This document shows, one piece after another, positions 28,181 through 37,861 of a DNA stretch of 64,000 nucleotides (positions within the stretch are counted from its first letter, which is position 1; the number at the start of each line of letters is the position of its first letter). A model generated the notes under the pieces. The model saw only the letters and a program-made list of their open reading frames with translations, was not told the origin of the DNA and made no database searches. Position numbers and translations under genes: made by a program. Source of the DNA: Ramlibacter albus (lineage in GTDB: Bacteria > Pseudomonadota > Gammaproteobacteria > Burkholderiales > Burkholderiaceae_C); contig NZ_JACORU010000017.1 in the NCBI RefSeq assembly GCF_014297445.1, positions 1-64,000 on the forward strand. The letters run 5' to 3'.

Positions 28181-28770
28181 CAAAGCACTTTCACGCCCGC
28201 CGCACGGATCATCCGGCAAGTGCGGATGAGGGGCAGGCCCACGAGGGCCGTCGGGTCGTCGTTGTCGATCGCCTCCAGCAACGCGATGCCCAGCCCCTCG
28301 CTCTTCGCACTGCCCGCGCAGTCGTACGGCTCCTCCTTGCGCAGGTAGGCCTCGATCTCCTCCGCGCCGAGCCGGCGGAACTGCACGCGCACCGCGGCCA
28401 AGTCCAGTTGCTCGAACCCCGTCTCGGCACACACCACCGCAAGCGCCGTCTGGAAGATCACCGACTTCCCGCTCATGCGGTTCAGCTGCGCGACCGCGTT
28501 GTCGTGGTTGCCCGGCTTGCCGAGCGATTCGCCATCGAGGTCCGCCACCTGGTCCGACCCGATGACCACCGCCTGCGGAAAGCGCGCCGCAACGGCGCGC
28601 GCCTTCGCCAGCGCCAGCCGCTTGGCAAGCTCTGCAGGGCGTTCGCCCGCCAGCGGCGTCTCATCGACCTCGGGCGCCGCCACATCGAATGGCACGCCCA
28701 AGCGCTGCAGCAGCTCGCGCCGGTAGCGCGACGTTGAGCCAAGGACGAGCGTGCGGGAGCCTTCTTGCAT
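28180..28770 (-). CDS. maf: Maf family nucleotide pyrophosphatase (YceF type)
   Basis: A 196-residue Maf/Ham1-fold protein. The N-terminal LVLGSTSRYRRELLQRL phosphate loop, the EVDET motif, the catalytic GSDQVADLDG and the KPG segment are all intact. Substitution patterns match the YceF subgroup, which hydrolyses 7-methyl-GTP; this also fits its position back-to-back with yceD and rpmF, the conserved yceF-yceD-rpmF-plsX neighbourhood. It is divergent from yceD over 26 bp. Confidence 0.9.
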   Translation of the reverse strand: MQEGSRTLVLGSTSRYRRELLQRLGVPFDVAAPEVDETPLAGERPAELAKRLALAKARAVAARFPQAVVIGSDQVADLDGESLGKPGNHDNAVAQLNRMSGKSVIFQTALAVVCAETGFEQLDLAAVRVQFRRLGAEEIEAYLRKEEPYDCAGSAKSEGLGIALLEAIDNDDPTALVGLPLIRTCRMIRAAGVKVL

Positions 28771-28796
28771 CCGCCGATTCTCTTACACTGCCCCCG

Positions 28797-29348
28797 ATGA
28801 AAAAGAGCTTCGACGCGCGCCGGCTCGACGTCCGCCGCTTCGCCGAGGAAGGCGGCGAGCTCTCGGCCGAGGACGCGCTGCGCGACTACCCCCGGCTGGC
28901 CAGCGAGGCCGAAGGCCGCGGCGACGATCGGCCGCTGCAATGGACCGCCCGCGGCGAGATGCGCAATCCGCGCCACGTGCAGCCCGAGGTATGGGTCCAC
29001 CTGGAAGCACACGCCTCGCTGCCCCTCATTTGCCAGCGCTGCCTCGCCCCCGTGGACATCAAGGTGGACGTGGACCGCTCGTTCCGTTTCGTCGGCGATG
29101 AAGCCACCGCCGCCGCCGAGGACGACGAGGCCGAGGAAGACGTGCTGGCCGAAAGCCGCGACTTCAATCTGAAGGAGCTGGTGGAGGACGAAGTGCTGAT
29201 GGGCTTGCCGGTGGCGCCGCGGCACGTGATCTGCCCCGTGCTGCCGAGCTTCAGCGCCACCGACCCCGATTTCGACAAGGCCCAGGAGGGGAAGAAGAAC
29301 CCGTTCGAGGTCCTGAAGGCGCTCAAACCCGGCAAAAACGGCAGTTAG
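28797..29348 (+). CDS. yceD: DUF177 protein YceD (23S rRNA accumulation protein)
   Basis: A 183-residue acidic protein of the DUF177 family. It has the family's pair of cysteines (PLICQRCLAPV, and Cys in HVICPVLP), an acidic loop (EDDEAEEDVLAE) and the conserved DLKELVEDE-like segment. YceD is needed for normal 23S rRNA accumulation in E. coli and plants. It precedes rpmF by 106 nt, and the rpmF -10 box begins just after its stop. Confidence 0.92.
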   Translation: MKKSFDARRLDVRRFAEEGGELSAEDALRDYPRLASEAEGRGDDRPLQWTARGEMRNPRHVQPEVWVHLEAHASLPLICQRCLAPVDIKVDVDRSFRFVGDEATAAAEDDEAEEDVLAESRDFNLKELVEDEVLMGLPVAPRHVICPVLPSFSATDPDFDKAQEGKKNPFEVLKALKPGKNGS

Positions 29349-29350
29349 GC

Positions 29351-29356
29351 TATAAT
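29351..29356 (+). promoter_or_regulatory. -10 element of a probable rpmF promoter
   Basis: A perfect TATAAT lies 3 bp after the yceD stop and about 99 nt before rpmF. No good -35 box is visible 16-18 bp upstream, so the promoter is inferred from the -10 and the position. Confidence 0.5.
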
Positions 29357-29454
29357 GGCGGGCTTCGCTGGGAAGGCTACAGCCTGGCGGACCCCACCAA
29401 CCCCATTGACCCGCGCTGCCCGCACGGCAACGCAGACCGATCCAGGAGCCCCAA

Positions 29455-29637
29455 ATGGCCGTCCAGCAAAACAAGAAGTCGCCCTCGAAGCGCGGCATGC
29501 ACCGCTCGCACAACGCCCTCGATGTGCCGGGCATCGCTGTCGAGCCCACCACGGGCGAGACGCACCTGCGCCACCACATCAGCCCCAACGGTTTCTACCG
29601 CGGCCGCAAGGTCCTGAAGACCAAGAACGAAGGCTGA
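29455..29637 (+). CDS. rpmF: 50S ribosomal protein L32
   Basis: A 60-residue ribosomal protein beginning [19 protein letters not shown], with the L32p features [21 protein letters not shown] and a basic C-terminus. The zinc-binding cysteines of some L32 versions are missing, so it is the Cys-free form. It has its own probable promoter and is followed by a strong terminator, so it can be expressed independently of the fatty-acid genes downstream. Confidence 0.97.
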   Translation: MAVQQNKKSPSKRGMHRSHNALDVPGIAVEPTTGETHLRHHISPNGFYRGRKVLKTKNEG

Positions 29638-29653
29638 CCGAAGTCAATCCAAC

Positions 29654-29693
29654 AAGGGCCCGGCTGCACCGCAGCACGGGCCCTTTCCTTTTT
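29654..29693 (+). terminator. Rho-independent terminator after rpmF
   Basis: A 9-bp stem (29654-29662 AAGGGCCCG with 29677-29685 CGGGCCCTT), a 14-nt loop and a T-rich tail (TTTCCTTTTT). It separates rpmF from plsX. Confidence 0.85.
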
Positions 29694-29723
29694 GCACGGC
29701 CCAAAGGCTCTACAGTTACGCCC

Positions 29724-30770
29724 ATGACGATCCTGGCAGTCGACTGCATGGGGGGCGACCACGGCCCCGGCGTGACCCTTCCCGCGTGCAAGGCCTTTCT
29801 CGAACAACATCCGCAGGCGCAGCTGCTGCTCGTGGGGCAGCCCGAAGCCCTGAACGCCTTCTCGCATGAGCGCGCGCGCGTTGTCGCCGCCACCGAAGTG
29901 GTGGAGATGCACGACGCCGTCGAGGTCGCATTGCGCAAGAAGAAGGACTCCTCGATGCGCGTGGCGATCCAGCAGGTCAAGGACGGCGCCGCGCAGGCGG
30001 CCGTCTCCGCCGGCAACACCGGCGCGCTGATGGCGCTGGCCCGTTACCTGCTGAAAACGGTGGAGGGCATCGACCGACCCGCCATCGCCTACCCGCTGCC
30101 CAACGCGAAGGGCGGCGCCACCACCGTGCTGGACCTGGGCGCCAACGTGGATTGCACCGAGCAGCACCTGCTGCAGTTCGCGGTGCTGGGTTCGGCACTG
30201 GTCGCCGCGCTGCGCAACGACGACGCCGACCCGTCCGTGGGCCTGCTCAACATCGGCGAAGAGGTCATCAAGGGCAGTGAGGTGATCAAGCGCGCGGGCG
30301 AGCTGCTGCGCAGCGCCGCGGCCTCGGGCGACCTCAACTTCTACGGCAATGTCGAGGGCAACGACATCTTCAAGGGCACGACGGACATCGTGGTGTGCGA
30401 CGGCTTCGTCGGCAACGTGGCCCTGAAGACGAGCGAGGGCCTCGCCTCCATGATCGGCGGTTTCCTCAAGGAAGAGTTCTCGCGCACGCCGCTGACCAAG
30501 CTGGCGGCGCTGGTGGCCTACCCGATCCTCTCGGCCTTCAAGAACCGCGTCGACTACCGCCGCTACAACGGCGCCGCGCTACTGGGCCTGCGCGGACTTG
30601 TGTTCAAGAGCCACGGCTCGGCCGATGCCTTCGCCTTCGGGCAAGCCTTGAACCGCGCGTATGATGCGGCCCACAACAACCTGCAGGGGCGCGTGCAGGC
30701 GCGCATCGCGCACGCACGGCCGCTGCTCGCCGCCGCCGATGCAAGCGCCGGCGAAGCGGTGACCCCCTAG
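29724..30770 (+). CDS. plsX: Phosphate acyltransferase PlsX
   Basis: A 348-residue enzyme making acyl-phosphate from acyl-ACP, the first committed donor for phospholipid synthesis with PlsY. The N-terminus [17 protein letters not shown] and the internal [10 protein letters not shown] and [14 protein letters not shown] are family signatures. It starts the fab operon, with fabH 4 nt downstream. Confidence 0.97.
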   Translation: MTILAVDCMGGDHGPGVTLPACKAFLEQHPQAQLLLVGQPEALNAFSHERARVVAATEVVEMHDAVEVALRKKKDSSMRVAIQQVKDGAAQAAVSAGNTGALMALARYLLKTVEGIDRPAIAYPLPNAKGGATTVLDLGANVDCTEQHLLQFAVLGSALVAALRNDDADPSVGLLNIGEEVIKGSEVIKRAGELLRSAAASGDLNFYGNVEGNDIFKGTTDIVVCDGFVGNVALKTSEGLASMIGGFLKEEFSRTPLTKLAALVAYPILSAFKNRVDYRRYNGAALLGLRGLVFKSHGSADAFAFGQALNRAYDAAHNNLQGRVQARIAHARPLLAAADASAGEAVTP

Positions 30771-30774
30771 AGAG

Positions 30775-31752
30775 ATGACGAGATACTCCCGAATCACCGG
30801 CACCGGCAGCTACCTGCCCCCGCGCCGCGTGACCAACGCCGACCTCGCGGCCGACCTGGCCGCCAAGGGCATCGAAACCTCCGACGAGTGGATCATCGAG
30901 CGCACGGGCATCCGCGCGCGCCACTTCGCGGCCCCCGACGTGACGAGCAGCGACCTCGGCGCGCACGCCGCGCGCGCGGCGCTGGAGTCCGCGGGCCTGA
31001 AGGCCGGCGAGATCGACCTGATCATCGTCGCCACGTCCACGCCGGACATGGTGTTTCCCTCGGCCGCTTGCATCCTGCAGAACAAGCTGGGCATCGCGGG
31101 CTGCGCGGCGTTCGACGTGCAGGCGGTTTGCAGCGGCTTTGTCTATGCACTGACCGTCGCGGATTCGATGATCAAGACCGGCTCTGCGAACAAGGCGCTG
31201 GTGATCGGCGCCGAAGTGTTCTCGCGCATCCTCGACTTCAACGACCGCACCACCTGCGTGCTGTTCGGCGACGGCGCGGGCGCGGTGGTGCTGGAGGCGT
31301 CGGACACGCCCGGCATCCTGGCGACCGACCTGCATGCGGACGGCAAGCACGTCGGCATCCTGTGCGTGCCGGGCACCGTCTCCGGTGGTGCCGTGCTCGG
31401 TGACCCGTTCCTCAAGATGGACGGGCAGGCGGTGTTCAAGCTGGCCGTGGGTGTGCTCGAGAGCGCCGCGCGCGCCACGCTCGCGAAAGCCGGCAAGACC
31501 GATGCCGACATCGACTGGCTCATCCCGCACCAGGCCAACATCCGCATCATGCAGGGCACGGCGAAGAAGCTGAAGATGCCGCTCGACAAGCTCATCGTCA
31601 CGGTGGACGAGCACGGCAATACGTCCGCCGCGTCGATCCCGCTGGCGCTGGACGCTGCGGTGCGCAGCGGCAAGATCAAGAAGGGTGACACGCTGATGCT
31701 CGAGGGCGTCGGCGGCGGTTTCACCTGGGGCGCCGTGCTGCTCGATTTCTGA
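30775..31752 (+). CDS. fabH: 3-oxoacyl-ACP synthase III
   Basis: A 325-residue KAS III that condenses acetyl-CoA with malonyl-ACP to start fatty-acid chains. The Cys-His-Asn triad is visible: Cys119 in [10 protein letters not shown], His in IPHQANIRI and Asn in EHGNTSAAS. It lies between plsX (4 nt) and fabD (13 nt). Confidence 0.97.
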   Translation: MTRYSRITGTGSYLPPRRVTNADLAADLAAKGIETSDEWIIERTGIRARHFAAPDVTSSDLGAHAARAALESAGLKAGEIDLIIVATSTPDMVFPSAACILQNKLGIAGCAAFDVQAVCSGFVYALTVADSMIKTGSANKALVIGAEVFSRILDFNDRTTCVLFGDGAGAVVLEASDTPGILATDLHADGKHVGILCVPGTVSGGAVLGDPFLKMDGQAVFKLAVGVLESAARATLAKAGKTDADIDWLIPHQANIRIMQGTAKKLKMPLDKLIVTVDEHGNTSAASIPLALDAAVRSGKIKKGDTLMLEGVGGGFTWGAVLLDF

Positions 31753-31765
31753 AGAAGAGAAGAAG

Positions 31766-32712
31766 ATGAAACCGTTCGCCTTTGTCTTCCCGGGGCAGGG
31801 ATCGCAGGCCGTGGGCATGCTCGACGCGTGGGGCGACAACCCCGCGGTGCTCGAGACACTGAAGGAAGCTTCCGATGCGCTCGGCGAGGATGTCGCGAAG
31901 CTCATCAAGGAAGGCCCCAAGGAAGCCCTCGCGCTCACGACCAACACGCAACCCGTGATGCTGGTTGCAGGCGTGGCCGCGTATCGCGCGTGGAAGGCCG
32001 AAGGCGGTGCCGACCCCGCCGTCGTCGCCGGCCATTCGCTCGGCGAGTATTCGGCATTGGTGGCGTCGGGCGTGCTCACGCTCGCCGACGCCGTGCCGCT
32101 CGTGCGCTTCCGCGCGCAGGCGATGCAGGAGGCCGTGCCTGTGGGCACGGGGGCGATGGCCGCCATCCTCGGCATGGACGCCCAGAAGGTGATCGAAGGC
32201 TGCGCCGAAGCCGCGCGCTCGTTCGGAGCGAACAGCGGCGAAGTGGTGGAAGCCGTCAACTTCAACGATCCGGTGCAGACCGTGATCGCCGGCAGCAAAG
32301 CCGCCGTCGAGAAGGCTTGCGAGGTGCTCAAGGCGAACGGCGCGAAGCGCGCGCTGCCGCTGCCCGTTTCCGCGCCTTTCCACTCGAGCCTGATGAAGCC
32401 CGCGGCCGAGAAGCTCAAGGCGAAGCTCGCGGCCACCGCGATGAACGCGCCGCGCATCCCGGTCGTGAACAACATCGAGGTCAAGGTCGAGACCGACCCG
32501 GACCGCATCCGCGCCGCGCTCTACGAGCAGGCGTTCGGCCCGGTGCGCTGGGTCGAGTGCGTGCAAGCCATCAAGGCGCGCGGCGTCGACGTCATCATCG
32601 AGTGCGGGCCCGGCAAGGTGCTGGCGGGCATGGTCAAGCGCATCGACCCGGCCCTCACCGGCGCCGCGATGTTCGACCCGGCGACGCTCTCCGAAGCAAA
32701 GGGGCTCGTGAC

Positions 32713-32716
<4 letters not shown>
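31766..32716 (+). CDS. fabD: Malonyl-CoA:ACP transacylase
   Basis: A 316-residue enzyme that transfers malonyl from CoA to ACP. FPGQGSQAVGM at the N-terminus, the nucleophile Ser in GHSLGEYSALVASG and the catalytic His in PVSAPFHSSLM are present. GAAG-rich sequence directly before ATG serves as ribosome-binding site. It overlaps fabG by 4 nt. Confidence 0.97.
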
Positions 32717-33776
<1,060 letters not shown>

Positions 33777-33783
33777 AGCAAGA

Positions 33784-35025
33784 ATGCGTCGCCGCGTCGT
33801 CGTCACGGGGCTCGGCTGTGTTTCGCCGGTAGGCAACACGGTGGCCGAGTCGTGGTCCAACCTGCTGGCCGGCAAGCCCGGCATCGACCTGATCACCGCG
33901 TTCGACGCGAGCGCGTTCGCCTGCAAGTTCGCCGGCGAGGTCAAGGGCTTCAACATCGCGGACTACATCCCCGAGAAGGAAGCCCGGCACATGGACCGGT
34001 TCATCCACTTCGGGCTGGCCGCGGCCGCGCAGGCGGTGGCCGATTCGGGCCTGCCCACCGGTGAGGCCCTCGGCGACGAGCTGGCCACGCGCATCGGCGT
34101 GAACATCGGCTCGGGCATCGGCGGGCTGCCGATGATCGAGGAGACGAAGGCGGAGCTCATCAACCGCGGGCCGCGCCGCATCTCCCCGTTCTTCGTGCCG
34201 GCGTCGATCATCAACATGATCTCGGGCCATGTCTCGATCAAGTTCGGCTTCAAGGGGCCGAACATCGCGGTGGTGACGGCCTGCACGACCGGCCTGCATG
34301 CGATCGGCCTGTCGGCCCGCATGATCGAGTCGGGCGACGCGGACGTGATGGTTGCCGGCGGTGCCGAGGCCACCGTGTCGCCGCTCGGTATCGGCGGTTT
34401 CGCGGCCTCGCGGGCGCTGTCCACTCGCAACGACGACCCGAAGACGGCGTCCCGCCCCTGGGACAAGGACCGCGACGGCTTCGTGCTGGGCGAGGGCGGC
34501 GGCGTGCTGGTGCTCGAGGAGTACGAGCATGCGAAGAAGCGCGGCGCGAAGATCTACGCCGAGGTCGCGGGCTTCGGCATGAGCGCCGACGCGTACCACA
34601 TGACCGCGCCCAACGTCGACGGGCCGCGGCGCGCCATGCAGGCGGCGCTGCGCAACGCCGGCGTCAACGCGGACCAGGTGAACTACCTCAACGCGCACGG
34701 CACCTCCACGCCGCTGGGCGACGTGAACGAGAGCAACGCGATCAAGCTGGCGCTGGGCGACCACGCGAAGAAGGTCGTCGTCAACTCCACCAAGTCCATG
34801 ACCGGCCACCTGCTGGGCGGCGCGGGCGGCATCGAGTCGGTGTTCACGGCGCTGGCCGTGCACCACCAGAAGAGCCCGCCCACCATCAACATCTTCAACC
34901 AGGACCCCGAGTGCGACCTGGACTACTGCGCCAACGAGGCGCGGGACCTGAAGATCGACGTCGCCGTGAAGAACAACTTCGGCTTCGGCGGAACCAACGG
35001 CACGCTGGTGTTCAAGCGGGTCTGA
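33784..35025 (+). CDS. fabF: 3-oxoacyl-ACP synthase II
   Basis: A 413-residue elongating KAS II. The active-site Cys is in [12 protein letters not shown], and the two His are in [11 protein letters not shown] and [18 protein letters not shown] controls temperature-dependent unsaturated chain lengths. It ends the fab block; the membrane-protein gene starts 16 nt later, so transcription may continue into the sigma-E operon. Confidence 0.97.
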   Translation: MRRRVVVTGLGCVSPVGNTVAESWSNLLAGKPGIDLITAFDASAFACKFAGEVKGFNIADYIPEKEARHMDRFIHFGLAAAAQAVADSGLPTGEALGDELATRIGVNIGSGIGGLPMIEETKAELINRGPRRISPFFVPASIINMISGHVSIKFGFKGPNIAVVTACTTGLHAIGLSARMIESGDADVMVAGGAEATVSPLGIGGFAASRALSTRNDDPKTASRPWDKDRDGFVLGEGGGVLVLEEYEHAKKRGAKIYAEVAGFGMSADAYHMTAPNVDGPRRAMQAALRNAGVNADQVNYLNAHGTSTPLGDVNESNAIKLALGDHAKKVVVNSTKSMTGHLLGGAGGIESVFTALAVHHQKSPPTINIFNQDPECDLDYCANEARDLKIDVAVKNNFGFGGTNGTLVFKRV

Positions 35026-35041
35026 CATACCGGACGCTTCC

Positions 35042-35479
35042 ATGCACGGCGCCCCATCGGTGAGTTACCCGGTGGGGCGTTGCCGTTTTGCGGGGGCGCT
35101 GTCGGGCGTCGTGTGGCTCGTGGCGTCTGCCGTCACGGCCGCGTGGCTTTGGCAGGCGCCTGAAGCGAGCCGGGTTCCGTGGCTGGGTGTCGCCGTCCTC
35201 GCGCTGGCGGGTGGATTCGCATGGACCGCCTGGCACCGCGCCCCCGCCGGCCTGCTGGCCTGGGATGGCGAAGGCTGGCGCTGGGCCGACGGCCTGGGCG
35301 AGGCGCCCGGCCGCGTCGAGATTGCGCTGGACCTGCAGCGCTGGCTGCTCGTGCAGTGGCAGCCCGACACCGGGCGCGGCCGGTGGCTGTGGCTCGAACA
35401 AAGGCGCGAGCCGAATGCCTGGATGCCGCTGCGCCGTGCGGTATATTCGCCCGCCACGCCGCCCGCGGCGAGAACATGA
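35042..35479 (+). CDS. Small membrane protein between fabF and rpoE (YgfX/CptA-like)
   Basis: A 145-residue protein with two transmembrane helices in the first 60 residues (LSGVVWLVASAVTAAWLW and WLGVAVLALAGGFAWTAW), then a beta-rich cytoplasmic part (LAWDGEGWRWADG, LVQWQPDTGRGRWLWLEQ). This layout and the Trp-rich C-terminus resemble YgfX/CptA proteins, but identity is too low to be sure. It overlaps rpoE by 4 nt, so its translation may set rpoE translation. Confidence 0.6.
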   Translation: MHGAPSVSYPVGRCRFAGALSGVVWLVASAVTAAWLWQAPEASRVPWLGVAVLALAGGFAWTAWHRAPAGLLAWDGEGWRWADGLGEAPGRVEIALDLQRWLLVQWQPDTGRGRWLWLEQRREPNAWMPLRRAVYSPATPPAART

Positions 35480-36111
35480 CCAGCAAGCCTCCCGCCTCCC
35501 CGCCCACCCCCGACCTCACCGACCAGGCCCTGGTGGAGCGCACCGTGGCGGGCGACCAGAAGGCCTACGAGCTGCTGGTGATCAAGTACCAGCGCCGCAT
35601 CGAGCGCCTGATCGGCCGCATGGTGCGCGACCAGGACCTGGTCGAGGACATCGCGCAGGAGACCTTCATCCGCGCCTACCGGGCGCTCGCCCAGTTCCGC
35701 GGCGAGGCCCAGTTCTACACCTGGCTGTACCGGATTGCCGTCAACACCGCGAAAAAAGCCCTCGTCGACCTCAAGCGGGACCCGGTGGTTTCCGAGAGCG
35801 CGCTCAAAGGCGGCGACGATGAGGACGAAACTTCCGGCGTGGAGAACGAACTAACCTCCGCGGAAACACCGGAGACGGTGCTGGCCGCCAAGGAAATCGC
35901 CGCCACGGTCAACTCGGCCATGGAAGCCTTGCCCGACGAATTGCGCCAGGCGGTGACGCTGCGCGAGATCGAGGGCCTGAGCTATGAAGAGATTGCGGAA
36001 GTGATGAATTGCCCGATAGGCACCGTGCGGTCCCGGATCTTCCGGGCGCGCGAGGCGATATCGGCGAAGGTGAAGCCCCTGCTGGAAAACCAGTCGGGCA
36101 AGCGGTGGTGA
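35476..36111 (+). CDS. rpoE: RNA polymerase sigma factor RpoE (AlgU)
   Basis: A 211-residue ECF sigma factor for envelope stress. Region 2 (YELLVIKYQRRIERLIGRMV, DIAQETFIRAYRAL) and region 4 (LPDELRQAVTLREIEGLSYEEIAEVM, GTVRSRIFRAREAI) are well preserved, joined by an acidic linker. It is followed with a 1-nt overlap by its anti-sigma factor, then rseB and degP, the standard sigma-E operon. ATG overlaps the upstream membrane-protein gene. Confidence 0.95.
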   Translation: MTSKPPASPPTPDLTDQALVERTVAGDQKAYELLVIKYQRRIERLIGRMVRDQDLVEDIAQETFIRAYRALAQFRGEAQFYTWLYRIAVNTAKKALVDLKRDPVVSESALKGGDDEDETSGVENELTSAETPETVLAAKEIAATVNSAMEALPDELRQAVTLREIEGLSYEEIAEVMNCPIGTVRSRIFRAREAISAKVKPLLENQSGKRW

Positions 36112-36692
36112 TGGATATGAACGACAAGACGGACCAACAGGAATTGATCTCGGCACTCGCCGACGGGCAGCTCGAAGGCGAGGCGCTGAAGCAGGCGCTG
36201 GCCGCGGCGTGCGCGGACGGCGAGGCGCGTGCGGCATGGCAGGCGTACCACGTCATCGGCGACGTGCTGCGCTCGCCCGACCTGGCGCGCGGCGCCGACC
36301 CGCTGGCCTTCGTGTCGCGCCTGAACGAAAGGATCGCCACCGAGCGCCCCCAGCCGGCGCCGCTGATGCCGCCCCTCGCGGTGCGGCCGGCGGCGAATGA
36401 CTCCAACTTCCGCTGGAAGCTCGCCGCGGGTTTTGCGTCCTTCATGGCCGTGGCTGCGATCGGCTGGAACGTGGCCGGCACCGCGACGCCCCTGCAGCCG
36501 CAACTGGCCGCCGGGCCGGCGGCCGTGGTGCCGGTGGCCGTGGCCAGCGGTGGCCGCCCGCAGATGATGATCCGCGACCCCAACCTCGATCGCCTGCTGG
36601 CCGCGCACCGCCAGCTGGGGGGTGGTGCGACGGCGCTGCAGCAACCCGCCGGGTTCCTGCGCAACGCGACCTTCGAGGCACCGGCCCGCTAG
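36111..36692 (+). CDS. rseA: Anti-sigma-E factor RseA (MucA)
   Basis: A 193-residue single-pass membrane protein. The N-terminal domain (QQELISALADGQLEGEALKQAL, WQAYHVIGDVLRSPDLA) matches RseA/MucA and binds sigma-E; a transmembrane helix is at about residues 102-121 (KLAAGFASFMAVAAIGWNVA); the rest is periplasmic. Stress proteolysis of such proteins frees sigma-E. ATG 36111 overlaps the rpoE stop by one base; ATG 36117 is two codons on. Confidence 0.88.
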   Translation: MDMNDKTDQQELISALADGQLEGEALKQALAAACADGEARAAWQAYHVIGDVLRSPDLARGADPLAFVSRLNERIATERPQPAPLMPPLAVRPAANDSNFRWKLAAGFASFMAVAAIGWNVAGTATPLQPQLAAGPAAVVPVAVASGGRPQMMIRDPNLDRLLAAHRQLGGGATALQQPAGFLRNATFEAPAR

Positions 36693-36705
36693 GCCACCGG
36701 CGCGC

Positions 36706-37716
36706 ATGACGACCCGCCTCCTCGCCTCCCGCGCCCTTGCCCTGCGCTGGCTCGCCGTCGTGGCGGCCGGCAGCATGTTCGGCTTCGCCGCCGCCCAGAC
36801 CGCCACGCCCGCGCGAAACGCGCCCGAGCGCACTGTGGGCGAGTGGCTCGCTCGCATGCACGAGGCCTCGCGGTTGCGCAGCTACGTCGGCACTTTCGTC
36901 GTGTCCTCGGGCGCCGCCACTTTTTCCAGCGCGCGCATCTGGCATGCGTGCGAAGGGCAGCACCAGGTCGAACGCGTGGAGACGCTGACCGGCGCGCCGC
37001 GCTCGACCTTCCGCCGCAACGACGACGTCCTCACCTTCATCCCCGAGCATCGCCTGGTGCGCAGCGAGAAGCGCGAGTCGCTCGGCGTCTTCCCGGACCT
37101 CTTCAAGTCGGCGGCGGGCACCATCGGCGACTTCTACACCGCCAACCGCATCGGCAGCGACCGCGTGGCCGGCTTCGACGCCGACGTGGTGCAGCTCGCG
37201 CCCAAGGACGGCCTGCGCTTCGGCTACCGCATCTGGAGCGAGAAGAAAAGCGGCCTCGTGGTGAAGCTGCAGACGCTCGACAAGGACGGCAACGTGCTCG
37301 AGCAGGCGGCCTTCTCCGAGCTGCAGCTGGACGCGCCGCTCAAGCCCGAGCGCATCGCGCAGCAGATGGTCGTGCCGCCGGGCTGGCGCGTCGAGAAAGC
37401 CGAAGCGCAGAAGACGACGCCGGCTGCCGAAGGGTGGGGCCTGAAGGCCGCCGTGGCCGGCTTCGCGCCGATGAGCTGCTACCGCCGCGTCTCGGACGGC
37501 GGCGTGCTGCAGTGGATCTTCTCGGACGGGCTCGCTTCCGTCTCGCTGTTCGTCGAGCCGTACGACCGCCAGCGCCACCAGCAGGAAGGCGCGTTCGCCA
37601 GCGGCGCGACGCACACGGTCGTGCGCCGGCTGCAGGACTGGTGGCTCACCGCGGTGGGCGAGGTGCCGGTGCAGACGCTGCGCGCCTTTGCGGACAATCT
37701 GGAGCGCCGCAAGTAG
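36706..37716 (+). CDS. rseB: Periplasmic sigma-E regulator RseB (MucB)
   Basis: A 336-residue exported protein (signal peptide about 1-26, ending FGFAAAQT). The MucB/RseB N-terminal domain (WLARMHEASRLRSYVGTFVVSSG) is a lipid-binding LolA-like fold, and the C-terminal part contains FSDGLASVSLFVEPY. RseB shields RseA from proteolysis and senses misplaced lipoproteins or LPS. It is 13 nt after rseA; degP follows 145 nt later. Confidence 0.93.
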   Translation: MTTRLLASRALALRWLAVVAAGSMFGFAAAQTATPARNAPERTVGEWLARMHEASRLRSYVGTFVVSSGAATFSSARIWHACEGQHQVERVETLTGAPRSTFRRNDDVLTFIPEHRLVRSEKRESLGVFPDLFKSAAGTIGDFYTANRIGSDRVAGFDADVVQLAPKDGLRFGYRIWSEKKSGLVVKLQTLDKDGNVLEQAAFSELQLDAPLKPERIAQQMVVPPGWRVEKAEAQKTTPAAEGWGLKAAVAGFAPMSCYRRVSDGGVLQWIFSDGLASVSLFVEPYDRQRHQQEGAFASGATHTVVRRLQDWWLTAVGEVPVQTLRAFADNLERRK

Positions 37717-37861
37717 GCGGGCCTTGAACTGCGCGGAACCTGCCGCCATGTTCACGTGATCTTTGCAAGACGAGACGGTGGCTGACGCTGAACCAAGTGG
37801 CGCCGCCGTACTCTCAGCCTCATCGGTTCCGATTCGAGCCCCCCAAGAAAGGCCCTACAAC

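Noticed and set aside
37735-37763. Sigma-E-type promoter in front of degP
   Set aside because: GGAACC at 37735-37740 resembles a sigma-E -35, but no matching TCTNA -10 is found at the right distance, so I do not list it.
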